This document shows positions 22,741-44,900 of a stretch of DNA of 64,000 nt, piece by piece (within the stretch, counting starts at the first letter, position 1; the number at the start of each line of letters is the position of its first letter). Source of the DNA: Lingula anatina (taxonomy: Eukaryota > Brachiopoda > Lingulata > Lingulida > Lingulidae). Both the position numbers and the translations under genes were made by a program. A model generated the notes under the pieces. That model was given only the letters and a program-made list of their open reading frames with translations, was not told the DNA's origin and searched no databases. Location: the NCBI RefSeq assembly GCF_001039355.2, contig NW_019775632.1, forward strand, positions 78,944 to 142,943, read 5' to 3'.

Positions 22741-22843
22741 CCTTCCTCTGTTGATCGAGAAGTGATTATAAAAAGATTGTAAGACATGTAAAGATATACT
22801 TTTTTCATCATTTTTATAAATTATTCACTATTTAATAGCTAAG

Positions 22844-25085
22844 ATGGGTTCCAAGGCATCAATCCTTCTTCAAGACGAAGAAGTTAGCGAAATACAAAGG
22901 GAAACTGGATGTAAGTAAAATTTTCAATGTCACCTCTGAACGGAAATCGTCTCTTTCTTGAAAACTGTTTCAGCCCTTATTATTTAGAATGTTAGACTTA
23001 CATTATGTGGGTAATCTCGCGCTTGGTCGCAAAGAAATCCCCCCCTCCAATGCAATAATTTTGGACGGCCTGTTTCAAAATCCTGCCTTGACCATTGCTT
23101 TCATTGTAAATTAAATGGAAAATCTTTCAATTAAAGTCTAAACATTATTTTTCAGTTTCCCACAACCAGATTGTTAGACTGTACAGCCGTTTTACAAGTC
23201 TGGATAAGACCAACAATGGTTTCCTCAGGTATAGTAATAATGATAATGATGATTACAATTTATTTAAAATTGCAGCTAAAAGGTTAAAGTTTTATAGTTT
23301 TGGTATAGTAGAATATTGAAAAGCATATGATGATTAATTAAATTATTATGTATATTTAAATTTAGATCTACATAATTTAAATACTTGAACTTAAAAGTAT
23401 AATTTTCAGGTATGTAATTAACAGTAGTTAGTCTTTTGTTATAAGGGTTGGCAAGCAAATTGAACTGGAATTCATGTTTAAATGTTTACTAGTAACAGAA
23501 CCAAGACGGGCATTGAGCTTTATTACTATTTTTAGTGAATTTAAATAGCAAGTGACAGCAGATGCAACAAATACCATTGTTGTATTTCTTGAACTATGGA
23601 TGAGCAAAATGTGTTTAAATAATCCTACTTTGTTTATGGATTTATATGTTTTCTTTTATAGTCGAGAAGACTTCTTGAGGATTCCAGAACTAGCCATTAA
23701 TCCATTAGGTGACAGAATAGTCCATGCATTTTTCCAGGAAAGGTTTGTAATTTTATAATATTAATATTAAAAGACACGTGACGTTCTGTAGAGGGATTAG
23801 ATATCTACACTTCACTTAAGCCTTTTGCCATTTTTGGATGACCTGTTGATGGGTATTTCATGCATGAAAATGATAATCTAAAAATTGCAGTGTACTTTTT
23901 ATGCAGTGTTTTTATGTATTCTTTTTTCTTAGCAATGATGACAGTGTTAACTTCCGTCAGTTCATGAGAACTCTTGCCAGGTTCCGACCAATCAAAACAA
24001 ACCGCCTCAATGAATTGAACAGTAGAGATGAGAAACTTAAATGTAAGTCGCTTTATGAATCAGGGTGTGTTGCTCTCAAGCTCATCTGTTGAAATCATCT
24101 AAATATTAAAAGCAGCTGTTAATGTGTTAGTATTTTAAAAAGAAAAATGAAATTTTATACATGATGACAAAATTAATTATGAAATCCGTTATTGAGTTTG
24201 GTTTACCTGATTTTTTAGTTGCATTTAAAATGTATGATCTTGATGGAGATGACAAGATCTCAAGAGAGGAACTGCTGGCAGTGTTGCACATGATGGTTGG
24301 TGCCAACATCTCTGAGGAACAGGTAAACCAAATATATTTAAATATATAATTAATGTAATTATGTAGTTAAATTGTAAAAATGTCTTCTGTTTTAAGATAC
24401 TGAACATGAAAGATTTAAGACATTAATATTATATGAATAAGGTTTGTATATTACTAGTACAAATACGCATGTTTGCCAACTTTCTAGCGGTTAAGTCGAC
24501 CCCTGTATTAGTACTTAATTATGCATTAATGTTTGCCATCATCCTAGGTTTGTTAATGCTAGCTTTTTTTTTGTTTCAGGTACTTATAAAAAAAATATCA
24601 AACAAAATTATCATCCCAGTAAACCAAAATATGTACATAGGCATATTATTGAAAAGTTGAATGTTTGAGATTTTAACTTTGTGAAATACTTTCTTTCCCC
24701 AGTTGGGTAGTATTGCAGACAGAACAATTGCTGAGGCTGATCAGGATGGAGACAGTATGATTTCATTTGAGGAGTTTGCCAAGGTGTGTAGAATGGATGC
24801 TCATGACTCTGAAATGCTGTTTATTTGACAAAAAATATAAGCATGAAACTGGGCACATTTTTAAATAGGCTCAGTGCCGTGCAAATATTTCATGATTCAT
24901 ATAATTTTGTTGTTGTTTTACTTCATTATTTTATCCAATAAGAAACTTTATGTATAATATATCAATATTACTAACTTGAACCACTTTGTATGTTGTGATT
25001 CAGCATGTTTTTGTTTTTTTTTATGATACAGGCTATGGAGAGAGTTGACGTTGAACAGAAGATGAGTATAAGATTCCTCCACTAG
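22844..25085 (+). CDS. CHP1: Calcineurin B homologous protein 1 (EF-hand)
   Basis: A myristoylated Ca2+-binding protein that in animals binds Na+/H+ exchangers and takes part in membrane traffic. Seven exons, 22844-22910, 23156-23228, 23662-23742, 23933-24042, 24219-24322, 24703-24783 and 25032-25085, splice in frame to about 189 aa (human 195). It starts Met-Gly-Ser-Lys-Ala-Ser, so Gly2 can be myristoylated. EF-hands 1 and 2 are degenerate. EF-hand 3 (Asp-Leu-Asp-Gly-Asp-Asp-Lys-Ile-Ser-Arg-Glu-Glu) and EF-hand 4 (Asp-Gln-Asp-Gly-Asp-Ser-Met-Ile-Ser-Phe-Glu-Glu) are canonical. The C-terminus Glu-Gln-Lys-Met-Ser-Ile-Arg-Phe-Leu-His is typical of CHP1. It is tail-to-tail with SEC23. Confidence 0.96.
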
Positions 25086-26649
25086 GTACATTTCTGCTGG
25101 ACAGAATAGAACAAGATTGCACAAGATCACACAATGACATGGAACATTTAGGTTGTCTGACTTCTGACTCACAGTTATGGTCACAGTTTTGGATAAGTAA
25201 GGTCTTGTTGAATTCAGCATTACTTAAGTTTGTTGGCGATGTGCATCAGTTTCTGTATCACCGATTAAAAGTCATTTTGTTTAATAAGAAAGACTGTGAG
25301 AGTAATTTTCTGTTAAGAGATGGAAGCAAACCAAGTGGCTTCAATTCCTTCAATATTAATTCAGGATGTGTTATTGTAACTGAAGTACTGCTGTTAGTTT
25401 ATTACTTAAAGAAAAATAAGGGAAAATGTCACAGATTTCTTTTGAATTCATAATACTAAGTTACATTCTATACTTTACAATTATTATAATTATGAGCTGG
25501 GGTTTTATATTAACACTGCCTTTACATAGTCTACAAGTATATTAATCAGTATTTGTTAATGGAATACTCTGCATACAATTTTTTTCCATCGGCTTTAAGA
25601 CAATGGTGGCTTGCTTTATTTGGGGTTGATAAAGAAACAGATCATTGATGTTAAGTTTTGCAAAGACTTGTTGCACCCTAACATTTTTTATTCACAAGAA
25701 GCATCCAACGACAGATTTAGACAAATGATGGCATGATGTTAAGGAATATATATTTTGGACACTTGGATTGCTTCAAGTAACGGAGAGGAGTTCTGTTGAA
25801 GGTTATATTATACTTTATAATACTCTATACACCAGATAATGTTTACTATTGAAATTGCTTCTATTATTTTCATGAAACTAGCTTCAAAATAACCCGTTTA
25901 AATGTATGATTGCACCAAAGTTTTATTTATTTGTACTAGTTTCAAAAGTCCTAATGGGTGAAAGGATGGTGTAAATAAATATTGTTGACTAAGTTTTCTT
26001 TGTAAAAGCATCTTTATTTTTTTATCCATTTATAATCCGAAATTTTTGAAACTATGGCTAACAAACCATCGAGTAAACTATCCTATAATCATTAATCATA
26101 CCACTGGCATATAATTATTTTGACACAGAGAAGAAGCACATTTGACATTTCGCTTCCTAATTTAATACAACACGCCATTTTAATGTCATATTTATTTAAT
26201 ACTATATCATAAATATTATATTCACATATACATGTGTATATGGAATTTGGCATAAAATATTTTTTTATCCAAAACAGCCATTGTCATCAACTGTGTAGAA
26301 ATAGTTTAATATCATGGAATAAGCATGCTCAAATATAATTTTGCAGTGTCTCATGCAAAGGCACCATTTCAATAGAAGCATATCAAACTATTCTGACATC
26401 AAGAAATTGTTGAATTCATAAGTCTATGCATACAATGCATAGAAAATCTAGTGCCAACATACAGTTTCAGTGTGTGTCCCTTTCTTCTGTCTTCGTATCA
26501 GCTACAACCGTTTGGATCCTATCACATAAGGTCTTATTGAACTGCCTATTCAGTTTCACTCTATTATTACAAAACACAGACCTCTCTTTTCAAAAGGCAA
26601 ATCGTTCAAATTATTTATTTATTTTTGCACAGAAATGCTTTTCTCTGTG
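25086..26649. other. CHP1 3' UTR and convergent spacer to SEC23
   Basis: No coding sequence beyond the two flanking genes. AATAAA-type signals near 25975 probably end the CHP1 transcript; the right part probably carries the SEC23 3' UTR on the minus strand. Confidence 0.55.
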
Positions 26650-36784
<10,135 letters not shown>

Positions 36785-39700
36785 ATGGACTGCACAAAGG
36801 AATTGCTACATAATGGGCTTGAGGAAGCAATTCATAAGGCTGAGACGATTTTAAAGAAGGCCAAAGATTATGCACAAGGTAAAAGTTTTTCTAATGTTTT
36901 GCCTTGTGTTTAAGATTTCTAAAAGATAGAGGATAATTGATAAATAATGACTTAATGTACCAGTAAAGTGCATTTCAAAAAGTTTTATAATTCTGGAGGG
37001 GCAAGTTTAGCCACTTAATTATCTTGTTAAATGTGAAAAGCTGGGTGCATCACTGCATAAGAAATGAATTACAGACCTGTACACTCATATTTCAGATCTC
37101 AGTGAATTTTTTTCAAAAAGATAGAATCTTAAAAGCCTAGATATTAATTTGTTGAAATTTTGAGAAGCCAGATTTTCATATACTTTTGATATATTTAGGT
37201 TAAAAGAACCTGAATTTTTCATAATTGATTTAATTTCAGAGTCTATGAAGGACTTTGCGACAGATAACCACACATGTCTTGGTGGTTTAATTGGGGTGTA
37301 TTACAATCTTTTCACAAGGTAAAAATTTACTTTATAATAAGAAAATCTAAATACAGTTTACATAAACATGCACTGAACTATCACTTTAAAATACAAAGAA
37401 AAAAAATTAAATATTAGTTATGAATCATGTAAAATTATCCATAGATCTATATCTTTCACAACAAGCATTACATTGCTAAATGGTGAAATAAATATTATTT
37501 ATTTTTCAGTTTGGGTGTTAAATCAAGACAAGAACTTGAAAAAGCGTGTGAGAGAAATTTCAGGCATTTGGAAATACAGGAAAGTTGGCATGAATTAGAA
37601 GCTGTGGAGGTTAGCACTGCACTTGATGAATGTAGATAAATTTTGGCAAAAATCATAACTGAATAAGTTTTTAGTTTTCTCTTAAAGGATATAGTGCATA
37701 TAGTTTTTATTAATTCAGACTGTCAATAGAAAAAGTATTTTCATTTGTCTGTTCAAACAGAAATTTTATGAAGACATTTGTGCAAGTAAACTTTACAATA
37801 CTAATCCTTTTTTTAATTTTATTTTTATTTATTTATTTATTTTTTTATTCAGAGGGAATGGAATCGGTTTCTTGATGATATAGACAAAGAGCAATACTTT
37901 ACAGAGTATACCACAGCACCTCTACAGATTGGCTCTCCAGCTCCTGTTGACCTCCCTTTAATAAATTCTCAAAATAATCAAACAACTTATCTCAAAGAAT
38001 GGATGAACAGCAGCTACCTAATCCTTATCTTGTTGCGCCATTTTGCTTGACTGCCATGACGAGACCACATAAAAGATGTGGAGCAGAGAGAGGTAGATTG
38101 GTTTTCCACTGATTGTCTGAATTAACTTTTTGTACCTGTACATTGTTAAAAATGTTTGTCTTTTTCAATCACCGGGTTTTATTTATGTAAGAGTTGATAA
38201 AATGCTAAATTTTGAATAAGAATTCAAAACATATCATTTTTAAGAATACTAGTGCATTTATCACAATGCCCACCATGATTGATAGTTTATTTGTTTTATT
38301 AGTTCTTTTAGACTTACTTCATAAGTTATTTCTTAACTTGGTGATGTTGTGATTTCAGTCGGAACTGACCGCAGCTGGCAATAAGATAATTGTGGTCTCT
38401 TTTGGAGGAATTGAAGGTGCCCGCCAGTGGTTAGAGGTGACACAATGTCATTATGAACTCTTACTAGACCCAGATAGAAAGGTATTTATATTCTTGCATC
38501 CTAATTCATTGAGTTTAATGGTTTATATAAATTTGAAAAACAGTATTTAGGTTTATTGCAAATGTGCCATGTGTTTAAAACTCTGTAACATAAAAAACTT
38601 GAATAATTACCAGGTTACTTTGATGTTGAATTTGATAAATAAATCTCATGTGTCCAATTCACTTGGAAAATGTATTTTTCAGTTGTATCATGCTCTTGGC
38701 CTAGGTAGATCCATGTCAAAGGTCAGTTAATATATATTCATAAACTGAAATATTATTGAAGTAAAAATAAGTAAATTTTGTAAAAGCACAGCAGACTTAA
38801 TTTTTTTTTTTTTTTTTTGTTCTCACATAACCATAAACTGCCTTTTGTCTTTTGTAGAGCTCCCTATGACCTTTGTAATCATGTAGTACACATTCTGTGT
38901 CTGTAATATTATGAAGGAATTCTTTTCTCATTAATGTGCAAATATAATTTAAAATCCCCCCCCCCCCAAAAAAAAAAAAAAATTGTCAATGTTTATATGA
39001 ATATGGCTATCATTGTTCAGCAGATATGTTGAATGTTTTCTTTTGTTGAATTTCTTGTAGGTGTGGAAAACTGACACGCTGAATTATTATGCAGAACAGA
39101 AAGCATCTGGAAGAGCTCTTCCCAAGCCAGTGGAGGATGATCCATTGCAGGTAATGAAGAAAAAAATAGAAAATTAATTGAAAGATAAAAATAATGCTAA
39201 AGAAAAGAAATAAAATAATATGTAATAACAATGTATTTTGTTGTATATGGCATATACAATGTATTAGAATAATGAAAACTTTTTTGATATTTCACAACAT
39301 GAGGCAAAGGGACCATTCCCACAGATAATTGGACTGATCTGTTTTCCCCGGGAGTCTCACTAAATTGCTATCAATTCAATCGGCTTAAAGGGATAATAAC
39401 TCTTTGTATGATGTCTATATTTCACAATAAAAACATTGTGAACAACTCATAGAAATATAACATATTCTGTTTTACCACAAAAATGGCAGTTATAGCTATT
39501 ATTCAGATACCTGAGCTTGTCTTCAGATCACGTGACCTCCATTGATGGCTGTACTCAGTTATAATCTCTTAAGAGATTTTAACAAAAAACCAAACTGTTT
39601 AGAAAAAAACCAGGGACTAACTTTGAATGTAAAAATGGATTCATTAACCATTGGTAAGTATGGAAAAATTGTTGTTTACTCCAGGAAAATTCATTTTTTG

Positions 39701-40482
39701 GCCAAAATGAAGAGTTATAATCCCTTTAAATGTCTGTCACAACTTGTAAAGCTTTTTAGGGGGTAATTATCTTTACCCCCTAGCTGATTTGTTAGGCGTG
39801 ACAGACAAGGGAGTTAGACCAATCAAGATGGATCGATCTAGGTATGGGAACCCATTCAAAGTGACACACTCATTGTAGTACAGGTAGTAATGACTATAAC
39901 TTGTTTGGTTCCAGATGGGTGGTGATTTTGTCATAGACCCAACTGGCCACATGGTTTACATCCACTGCAGCAAAGACCCCACTGACAGACCCTCAGTTGA
40001 ACATCTCATTCAGCTTATTAAAGTAGGTGTCCTAGAGCTGCAGTACTAATACATGTTTGCAGCCCCACTTTTCTTAGCCTACACAATTAATTTTATTGAG
40101 TTTGTGACACATGATTCTCTTAAATGTACATTTATGCAGTACAATGCATCTTTTCTGATTCTTCAATAGAAAGGAAGTGAGACGTGTGAGTGATGAGAGT
40201 GTACTAGCTACAGTAGTACAGGTATTAGGTCTGTAGGTGTTTGTTTGTAGGTGCATGAAAACATTACATTTTTTTTAATGAACCATTGGACTAATGTACC
40301 TTCAGTCTAGATGCAAGATGCACCCTTGTAGTCTGTTAGTTAACATATTTCTCCATAATATACTTCATTACTTATTATCTCATTAAGTTTTGTTTATTCA
40401 TTTGATATATATGGAAGATGCTAAAATAAAGATATCTTTATATTATCAGGACCATGCTGCCACAGGACCAGAAAGCAAGTAA
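36785..40482 (+). CDS. SELENOL: Selenoprotein L (UxxU, peroxiredoxin-like 2 fold); two in-frame UGA codons
   Basis: Nine exons (36785-36878, 37240-37318, 37510-37609, 37853-38092, 38359-38481, 38683-38721, 39061-39150, 39915-40022, 40450-40482) join in one phase-consistent frame of 301 residues if TGA at 38048-38050 and 38057-38059 are read as selenocysteine (residues 157 and 160). The motif is Leu-Arg-His-Phe-Ala-Sec-Leu-Pro-Sec-Arg-Asp-His, the UxxU redox site of the SelL family, placed where PRXL2 proteins have CxxC. After it come Ile-Ile-Val-Val-Ser-Phe-Gly, Leu-Leu-Leu-Asp-Pro-Asp-Arg, a Trp-Lys-Thr-Asp-Thr helix, and Gln-Met-Gly-Gly-Asp-Phe-Val-Ile-Asp and Asp-Arg-Pro-Ser-Val-Glu, all typical of the thioredoxin-like PRXL2/AhpC-TSA fold. 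The N-terminal ~130 residues are a helical extension. SelL is known from fish and marine invertebrates; its selenols can form a diselenide. A naive annotation would stop at residue 156. Confidence 0.93.
38048..38059 (+). other. Recoded UGA-Leu-Pro-UGA (U157-x-x-U160) redox motif
   Basis: Two TGA codons separated by CTG CCA, in frame, inside exon 4. Coding continues for eleven more codons to a GTAGAT donor, and five downstream exons keep phase and PRXL2 similarity. Both TGA being true stops would leave 142 conserved residues unexplained. Confidence 0.93.
39305..39853. mobile_element. Third member of the CCATTCCCACAGAT MITE family with a nested MITE, in SelL intron 7
   Basis: The left end (GGGACCATTCCCACAGAT ... 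GAGTCTCACTAAATTG) and right end (GGGAGTTAGACC ... GATGGATCGATCTAGGTATGGGAAC) match the two elements in NDUFAF1 intron 2. Inside, 39385-39729 is bounded by TTAAAGGGATAATAACTCTT and AAGAGTTATAATCCCTTTAA, near-perfect inverted repeats of a second, different element. Confidence 0.7.
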
Positions 40483-41932
40483 ATTGTGTTGTTCCTTTTA
40501 AATGCCAAGATGACAGTTTTAGTGTAAATCAGTTCCTACTGACCACAAAAGCTTGAAGGATGCATTAAGAGGAGCTGCATTCTATTATTTCTGAATTTAT
40601 TCTTCCACCATGGATGGATTTTATCAATTGCCAATTGTACTTGATTATATCAAAATGTTTTTTTTACTGACAGTATAAGTAAATATACAATGGAAATGTA
40701 ATCTGATAATTTATTCAAGATTATTGTTTTTAACCTAGATAAATCAAAAATCATTTACTGAACTACTGTACAGGGTGTTCATATACCATGAGTTGAGCAA
40801 CCCTTAATTGTGTAAAATGTGATATATGACCAGCATCAATGAAAATTGATGTAAAAAAGACTATTCTTCATTGGTGAGGTTATTGTTTTACAATTAATTT
40901 GTTATTTTAACATTATGTTAACACGTGGGTAAAAGTTTTCAGGATGATATGCCTGATATCAGGATTTTCAGTTTTTATTTTGGTCATCTTTTATTCATAT
41001 GGTCTAAATGCAATGAGAAATTGCAAGAAATGTTTTCAGGATTTTTAGTTCTTACAACTGTCACCCTTGTGTTAGCATACAGCAAAATAATATTATGTAT
41101 TTTTGTTCCTGCCGTATATTTAGACTTCAATAACCATCTAAAACATTGAATCAATTGCACATGTATTGTTGAATACTAAAGATACTCAGTCAACTATCTC
41201 TAAAATTATGTTTGTCATCTTTGCTTATTGCCAGTAGAATTGATGTGAATATTACATATTTTAATAAAAAAAAAAAAATCATTTAAAATGTATTTTAACT
41301 ATAACAGCAAAATATAGCCTTCCCAAAAGTCAATAAAAATAAGATGAATATATGTGATTTTGTAACCCAAAAATAATAAAATAAATAAATAAAATAAAAT
41401 TAAGTGTTATAATTAACTTCAAAGGTTTCTTAATAGTAAATCTGACCAACTGCACCCGTGAAATTATAGCATTCTCAAACCTTACTTTCTGAGAGGTGCA
41501 TTTAGCCTATCTTGTTTACAGCGCCACCTATGCTTTGCATTTCTTGCATCTAGGGAAGCTTTTTAGCAGGTGGGAGATTTGTGTGAATATTTGAATTTCT
41601 TTTGTAAACATATGTCTTCCGTCACTCTCTGGAGAAGAACAAGAATTAAACCTCCCAATATTGACAATTTAGTTTGCATTCTTTCAAAGAAGAAGAAAAA
41701 TGGTAATGGATATGAATGGCAGCTTTTCGGATGATTGATTGAAATGATAGCCAATAATCCTGGCGGCTGCCCATTCATATTTTTGTCGCAGCCAAAAATG
41801 ATGTAAAAAAGTTCAGTTTGGCATATTTGAGGTAAAATGTTATTTATTGTAACTTGACATACGATGGAATAAACCACATTAAGAGAAATAATGTAACTGG
41901 GAACATAAACTGTGATAAATGATCCGTCCAAA
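40483..41932. other. SelL 3' UTR and spacer to ninein
   Basis: A/T-rich; should contain the SECIS element needed to decode the two UGA codons. AATAAA occurs near 41263 ahead of an A-tract. The right part is the ninein 5' region. No other coding exon recognised. Confidence 0.55.
40826..40860 (+). promoter_or_regulatory. Weak candidate SECIS hairpin in the SelL 3' UTR
   Basis: ATGA (40826-40829), twelve bases, then AAAA in the loop of a 7-bp stem (CATCAAT / ATTGATG) and a GA 15 bases later give the order ATGA ... AA ... GA of a SECIS. The lower stem next to the expected non-Watson-Crick quartet pairs poorly, so this may not be the real element. Confidence 0.2.
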
Positions 41933-44900
41933 ATGGCTGAAGACAATGAGTATGTTATGCAGCTGCGGGAGGTATTTGACAGTTGCGACCATTCCAATAC
42001 TGGCTATCTAAACAAAGCTGAGCTGAAGGAGCTGTGCATTAAGTTACAGCTTGAGGACCAGAGTGATGCAGTGATCAGACAATTGTTAGGCAGTGATGAG
42101 GAAGGCAGGGTGAGTTTTTATTAGTATTATTTCTTTTACATGTACATGTACACTCTGGTCTAGCAGGTTTTCTACTATAACGCCCCGTTTTTTTTTNTTT
42201 TTTTTTTTTTTTGTGTGTGTGTGTGTGTGTGTGTTTAAATGTATTTTGATGTTGTAGATGCAACAGACATCTTTGCCATCTTTGCATTCACGTTTGGTGG
42301 CAATATGCATGTGATGAATTATAAGCTTCTTAAATGATTGTTTGTTATATTTGCAATTGCAGGTTGGGTTTGACGAGTTTAAGGAAGCTTTTGTGTCAGT
42401 GTTGTCAAGTGCTGTTGATGCTCTTGATGATGCCTCCTCCACTGAGGATGAAACCAGTCAAAGAGAAGATCCAGGTAGTGATATTAAAATAAACCAGCTG
42501 CCTTTGTCTGTTTAATTTTATCATTGCAATATATCATGTACTGTATGCTTTAAAACAGTTGGAAATTTTTATGAATGGTAAAATTAAATATATCTTTAGT
42601 GGTATTGTAACTGAATGCAAAAATTCGATGTCCACCCAAAATCTATTTCATCATTTAGTTAGAAATAATATATTATTATTTCTTTTTGATTTTGTGATTT
42701 CAAGTAATTTTTAAACAAACAGAGCAATATAATTATATTAGTGAATAATGCTATTACAGTATCTTATAAGATGGAAAATGTATGATTGATAATTCCATCC
42801 CATTCAGGATTATAGACTTAAGTTTCTAGGGAGAAGTTTTTTTACCAATTATTTCCTAAACCAGATTAAGAATATGTTTCTGTTATTCTGTCAATAGGAG
42901 AAACAGTGTCCCCAAAGTATGTTAAAGGCAGCAAGAAATATGGCAGAAGATCGAAACCTGAGTTTGACACAGACTATTCTGATACAGATGTTAGTTATCA
43001 ATCTCCTAGAAACACACCCAGAGTACGACTTGGCAATAGGGAAAGACTGTCTTCCATTGATTCAGTTGAGGTAAGTTTCTTTGTGCAGTTGATTCACCAA
43101 AATACCAATGAATTGGACTAACTTTGTGAAATATTGTTTATCAGATAAATCAAGTAGGTATTCTAGAAGTAAACTATATTTTGAATAGTATAAAAGGTTT
43201 TTAAAGAGAAAAAGAGGAATTATTTTTTCAGTAAAGTTAAGAAAAACATATAAGGGGATGCATCTGAGCAGAGATTGAGTTTGTTAGTTGTTCTTCTGGC
43301 CTCTTGAATGCTTTTTTGCTCCTCTAAAACAATTTAATTCATCAGATCATAAAAATTATTGTTCTTATTTGACTTTTTTTTCTATTTTTTAGAGCATAGG
43401 GAACTCGCCAACTGACAGCAAGTTTAATAAAACAGATGACAACGTTCTAAGCAGACCTGGCAGTAAAGCTGAAATGTTTGAAGCTGAAGGTAAGTATCAT
43501 CAAGGGAAAATTTTTAAGGACATTTAATACAATATTTCTTGAACACAGGGATTTATAAATGAACCTTGATTTTGCTTATTGAATTCTTATAAGTTCCATA
43601 TGGTTATGCTTATCATCATCGTCATCATCATCATCACTGTAATTATCATTATTGATTTCAATACCAACATACTCCAGGAATTAACCATACCAGAATAGAC
43701 TGACCTATGTTAGCCCATACAATTCTAGCCTCTTTCATTAAACTTTAGATTGAAGGTTAACTTAAAGCAAATTTACCCCGAGTTTCATAGTGCACTGGAA
43801 ACTCATTTCTCTACATTTTGTCAGAGGATAATAGAAATGCTGAGGCGTGCTGTAGTTGAGAGACGAGTCTGCAGTTTCCTCTAAAACTTAAATATTACAC
43901 TGGGTTCCTCTTGAAGATTAACTATTTTACGTTAATGGTAGCTGTGCATTGCTCTGGGATATCAATATTAGCATAATAACAGTAAATGAGTGATAAACAT
44001 GGAGGTCTACGCGTATCAACTAGGAATCTTATTTACAATCAGAATTGCAGTTCTGTGATTTTCATTGAGTCCATCAATGTTATGATTGCTGATTTTTCTG
44101 CTGAGTGTGCGAAAATTGGGAAACTATTTTTAGGGTCATAATGTGAAACCTCGGTTATATTGCAATTATAACTGGTCACACAACTGACTCATTAAGAATC
44201 TTAAACCCAAACTTGAGGATGATATACATTATTTATAGAAGAAGAAGGATCATAAAATTGATTTTCAAATCAACTGTGGTTTCATACAGGTAACTGGGAA
44301 TTTCTAAGTGTTGATGGGCTCATTCCCAATAATAATAATAATCTTTATTGGAAAATTGCAAATATGTAATTTATTTATTTATTTAAATGAAATTTTTATT
44401 CAAGTCAGAGAAGCTAATGATACTTTTGTTCTATGAAGATCAATCCAACTCTACAGGGACTCTAACTAAATGCAATCAAATTAAGAGATTTCAAAACACG
44501 ACTCCTCTTGTTTCCAACATACTGGTTTCATCATTAGCTTTTTCTGCCAGGAGGAGTCATGTTAATCTCTTTATCTGATTGCATTCAGCGAGAGTCCCCA
44601 TGGAGTTGAATCTACATTGAACAATAGTTTCATTGGTAACAATATTGTGAAGTAACCTAACAACTTATCTGAATTCACACTTATGACTGGTATGTATTTG
44701 CAAATGGAATTTGGTTTTGATTAGAAAAAATGATTACTGTACATCTATCCTTGTTGCTTAAATAATTGTATGCTTACAGTAACTCTTCAGAAACCTTAAG
44801 TTAGCTAAGAATATTACACATTCTACACAACTACTCAAAAAATAATTCAGAATGACTCGAGTTCAGTAGGTATTAAATTTAGATAAGAAAGATATTTTCC

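Larger units (their letters stand above)
20813..22843. promoter_or_regulatory. Divergent NDUFAF1/CHP1 intergenic region
   Basis: Separates NDUFAF1 (-) and CHP1 (+). It contains a C-tract (21071-21084), a LINE relic (about 21100-22125), a TA microsatellite (21957-21980), TACATGTA palindromes near 22285-22345 and a CRE/ETS cluster near 22714-22740. An untranslated NDUFAF1 first exon should lie here but I could not place it. Confidence 0.5.

Noticed and set aside
37853-38050. SelL exon 4 read as the end of a truncated 156-aa protein or a pseudogene
   Set aside because: The frame continues past both TGA codons to a good donor; five later exons keep phase and PRXL2 similarity, and the TGA spacing is exactly UxxU.
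40511-40545. ATGAC ... TAAA ... TGAC as the SelL SECIS
   Set aside because: The spacing of ATGA and AA is right, but the arms above the expected quartet do not pair; only CAGT/ACTG pairs, and that uses up the GA.
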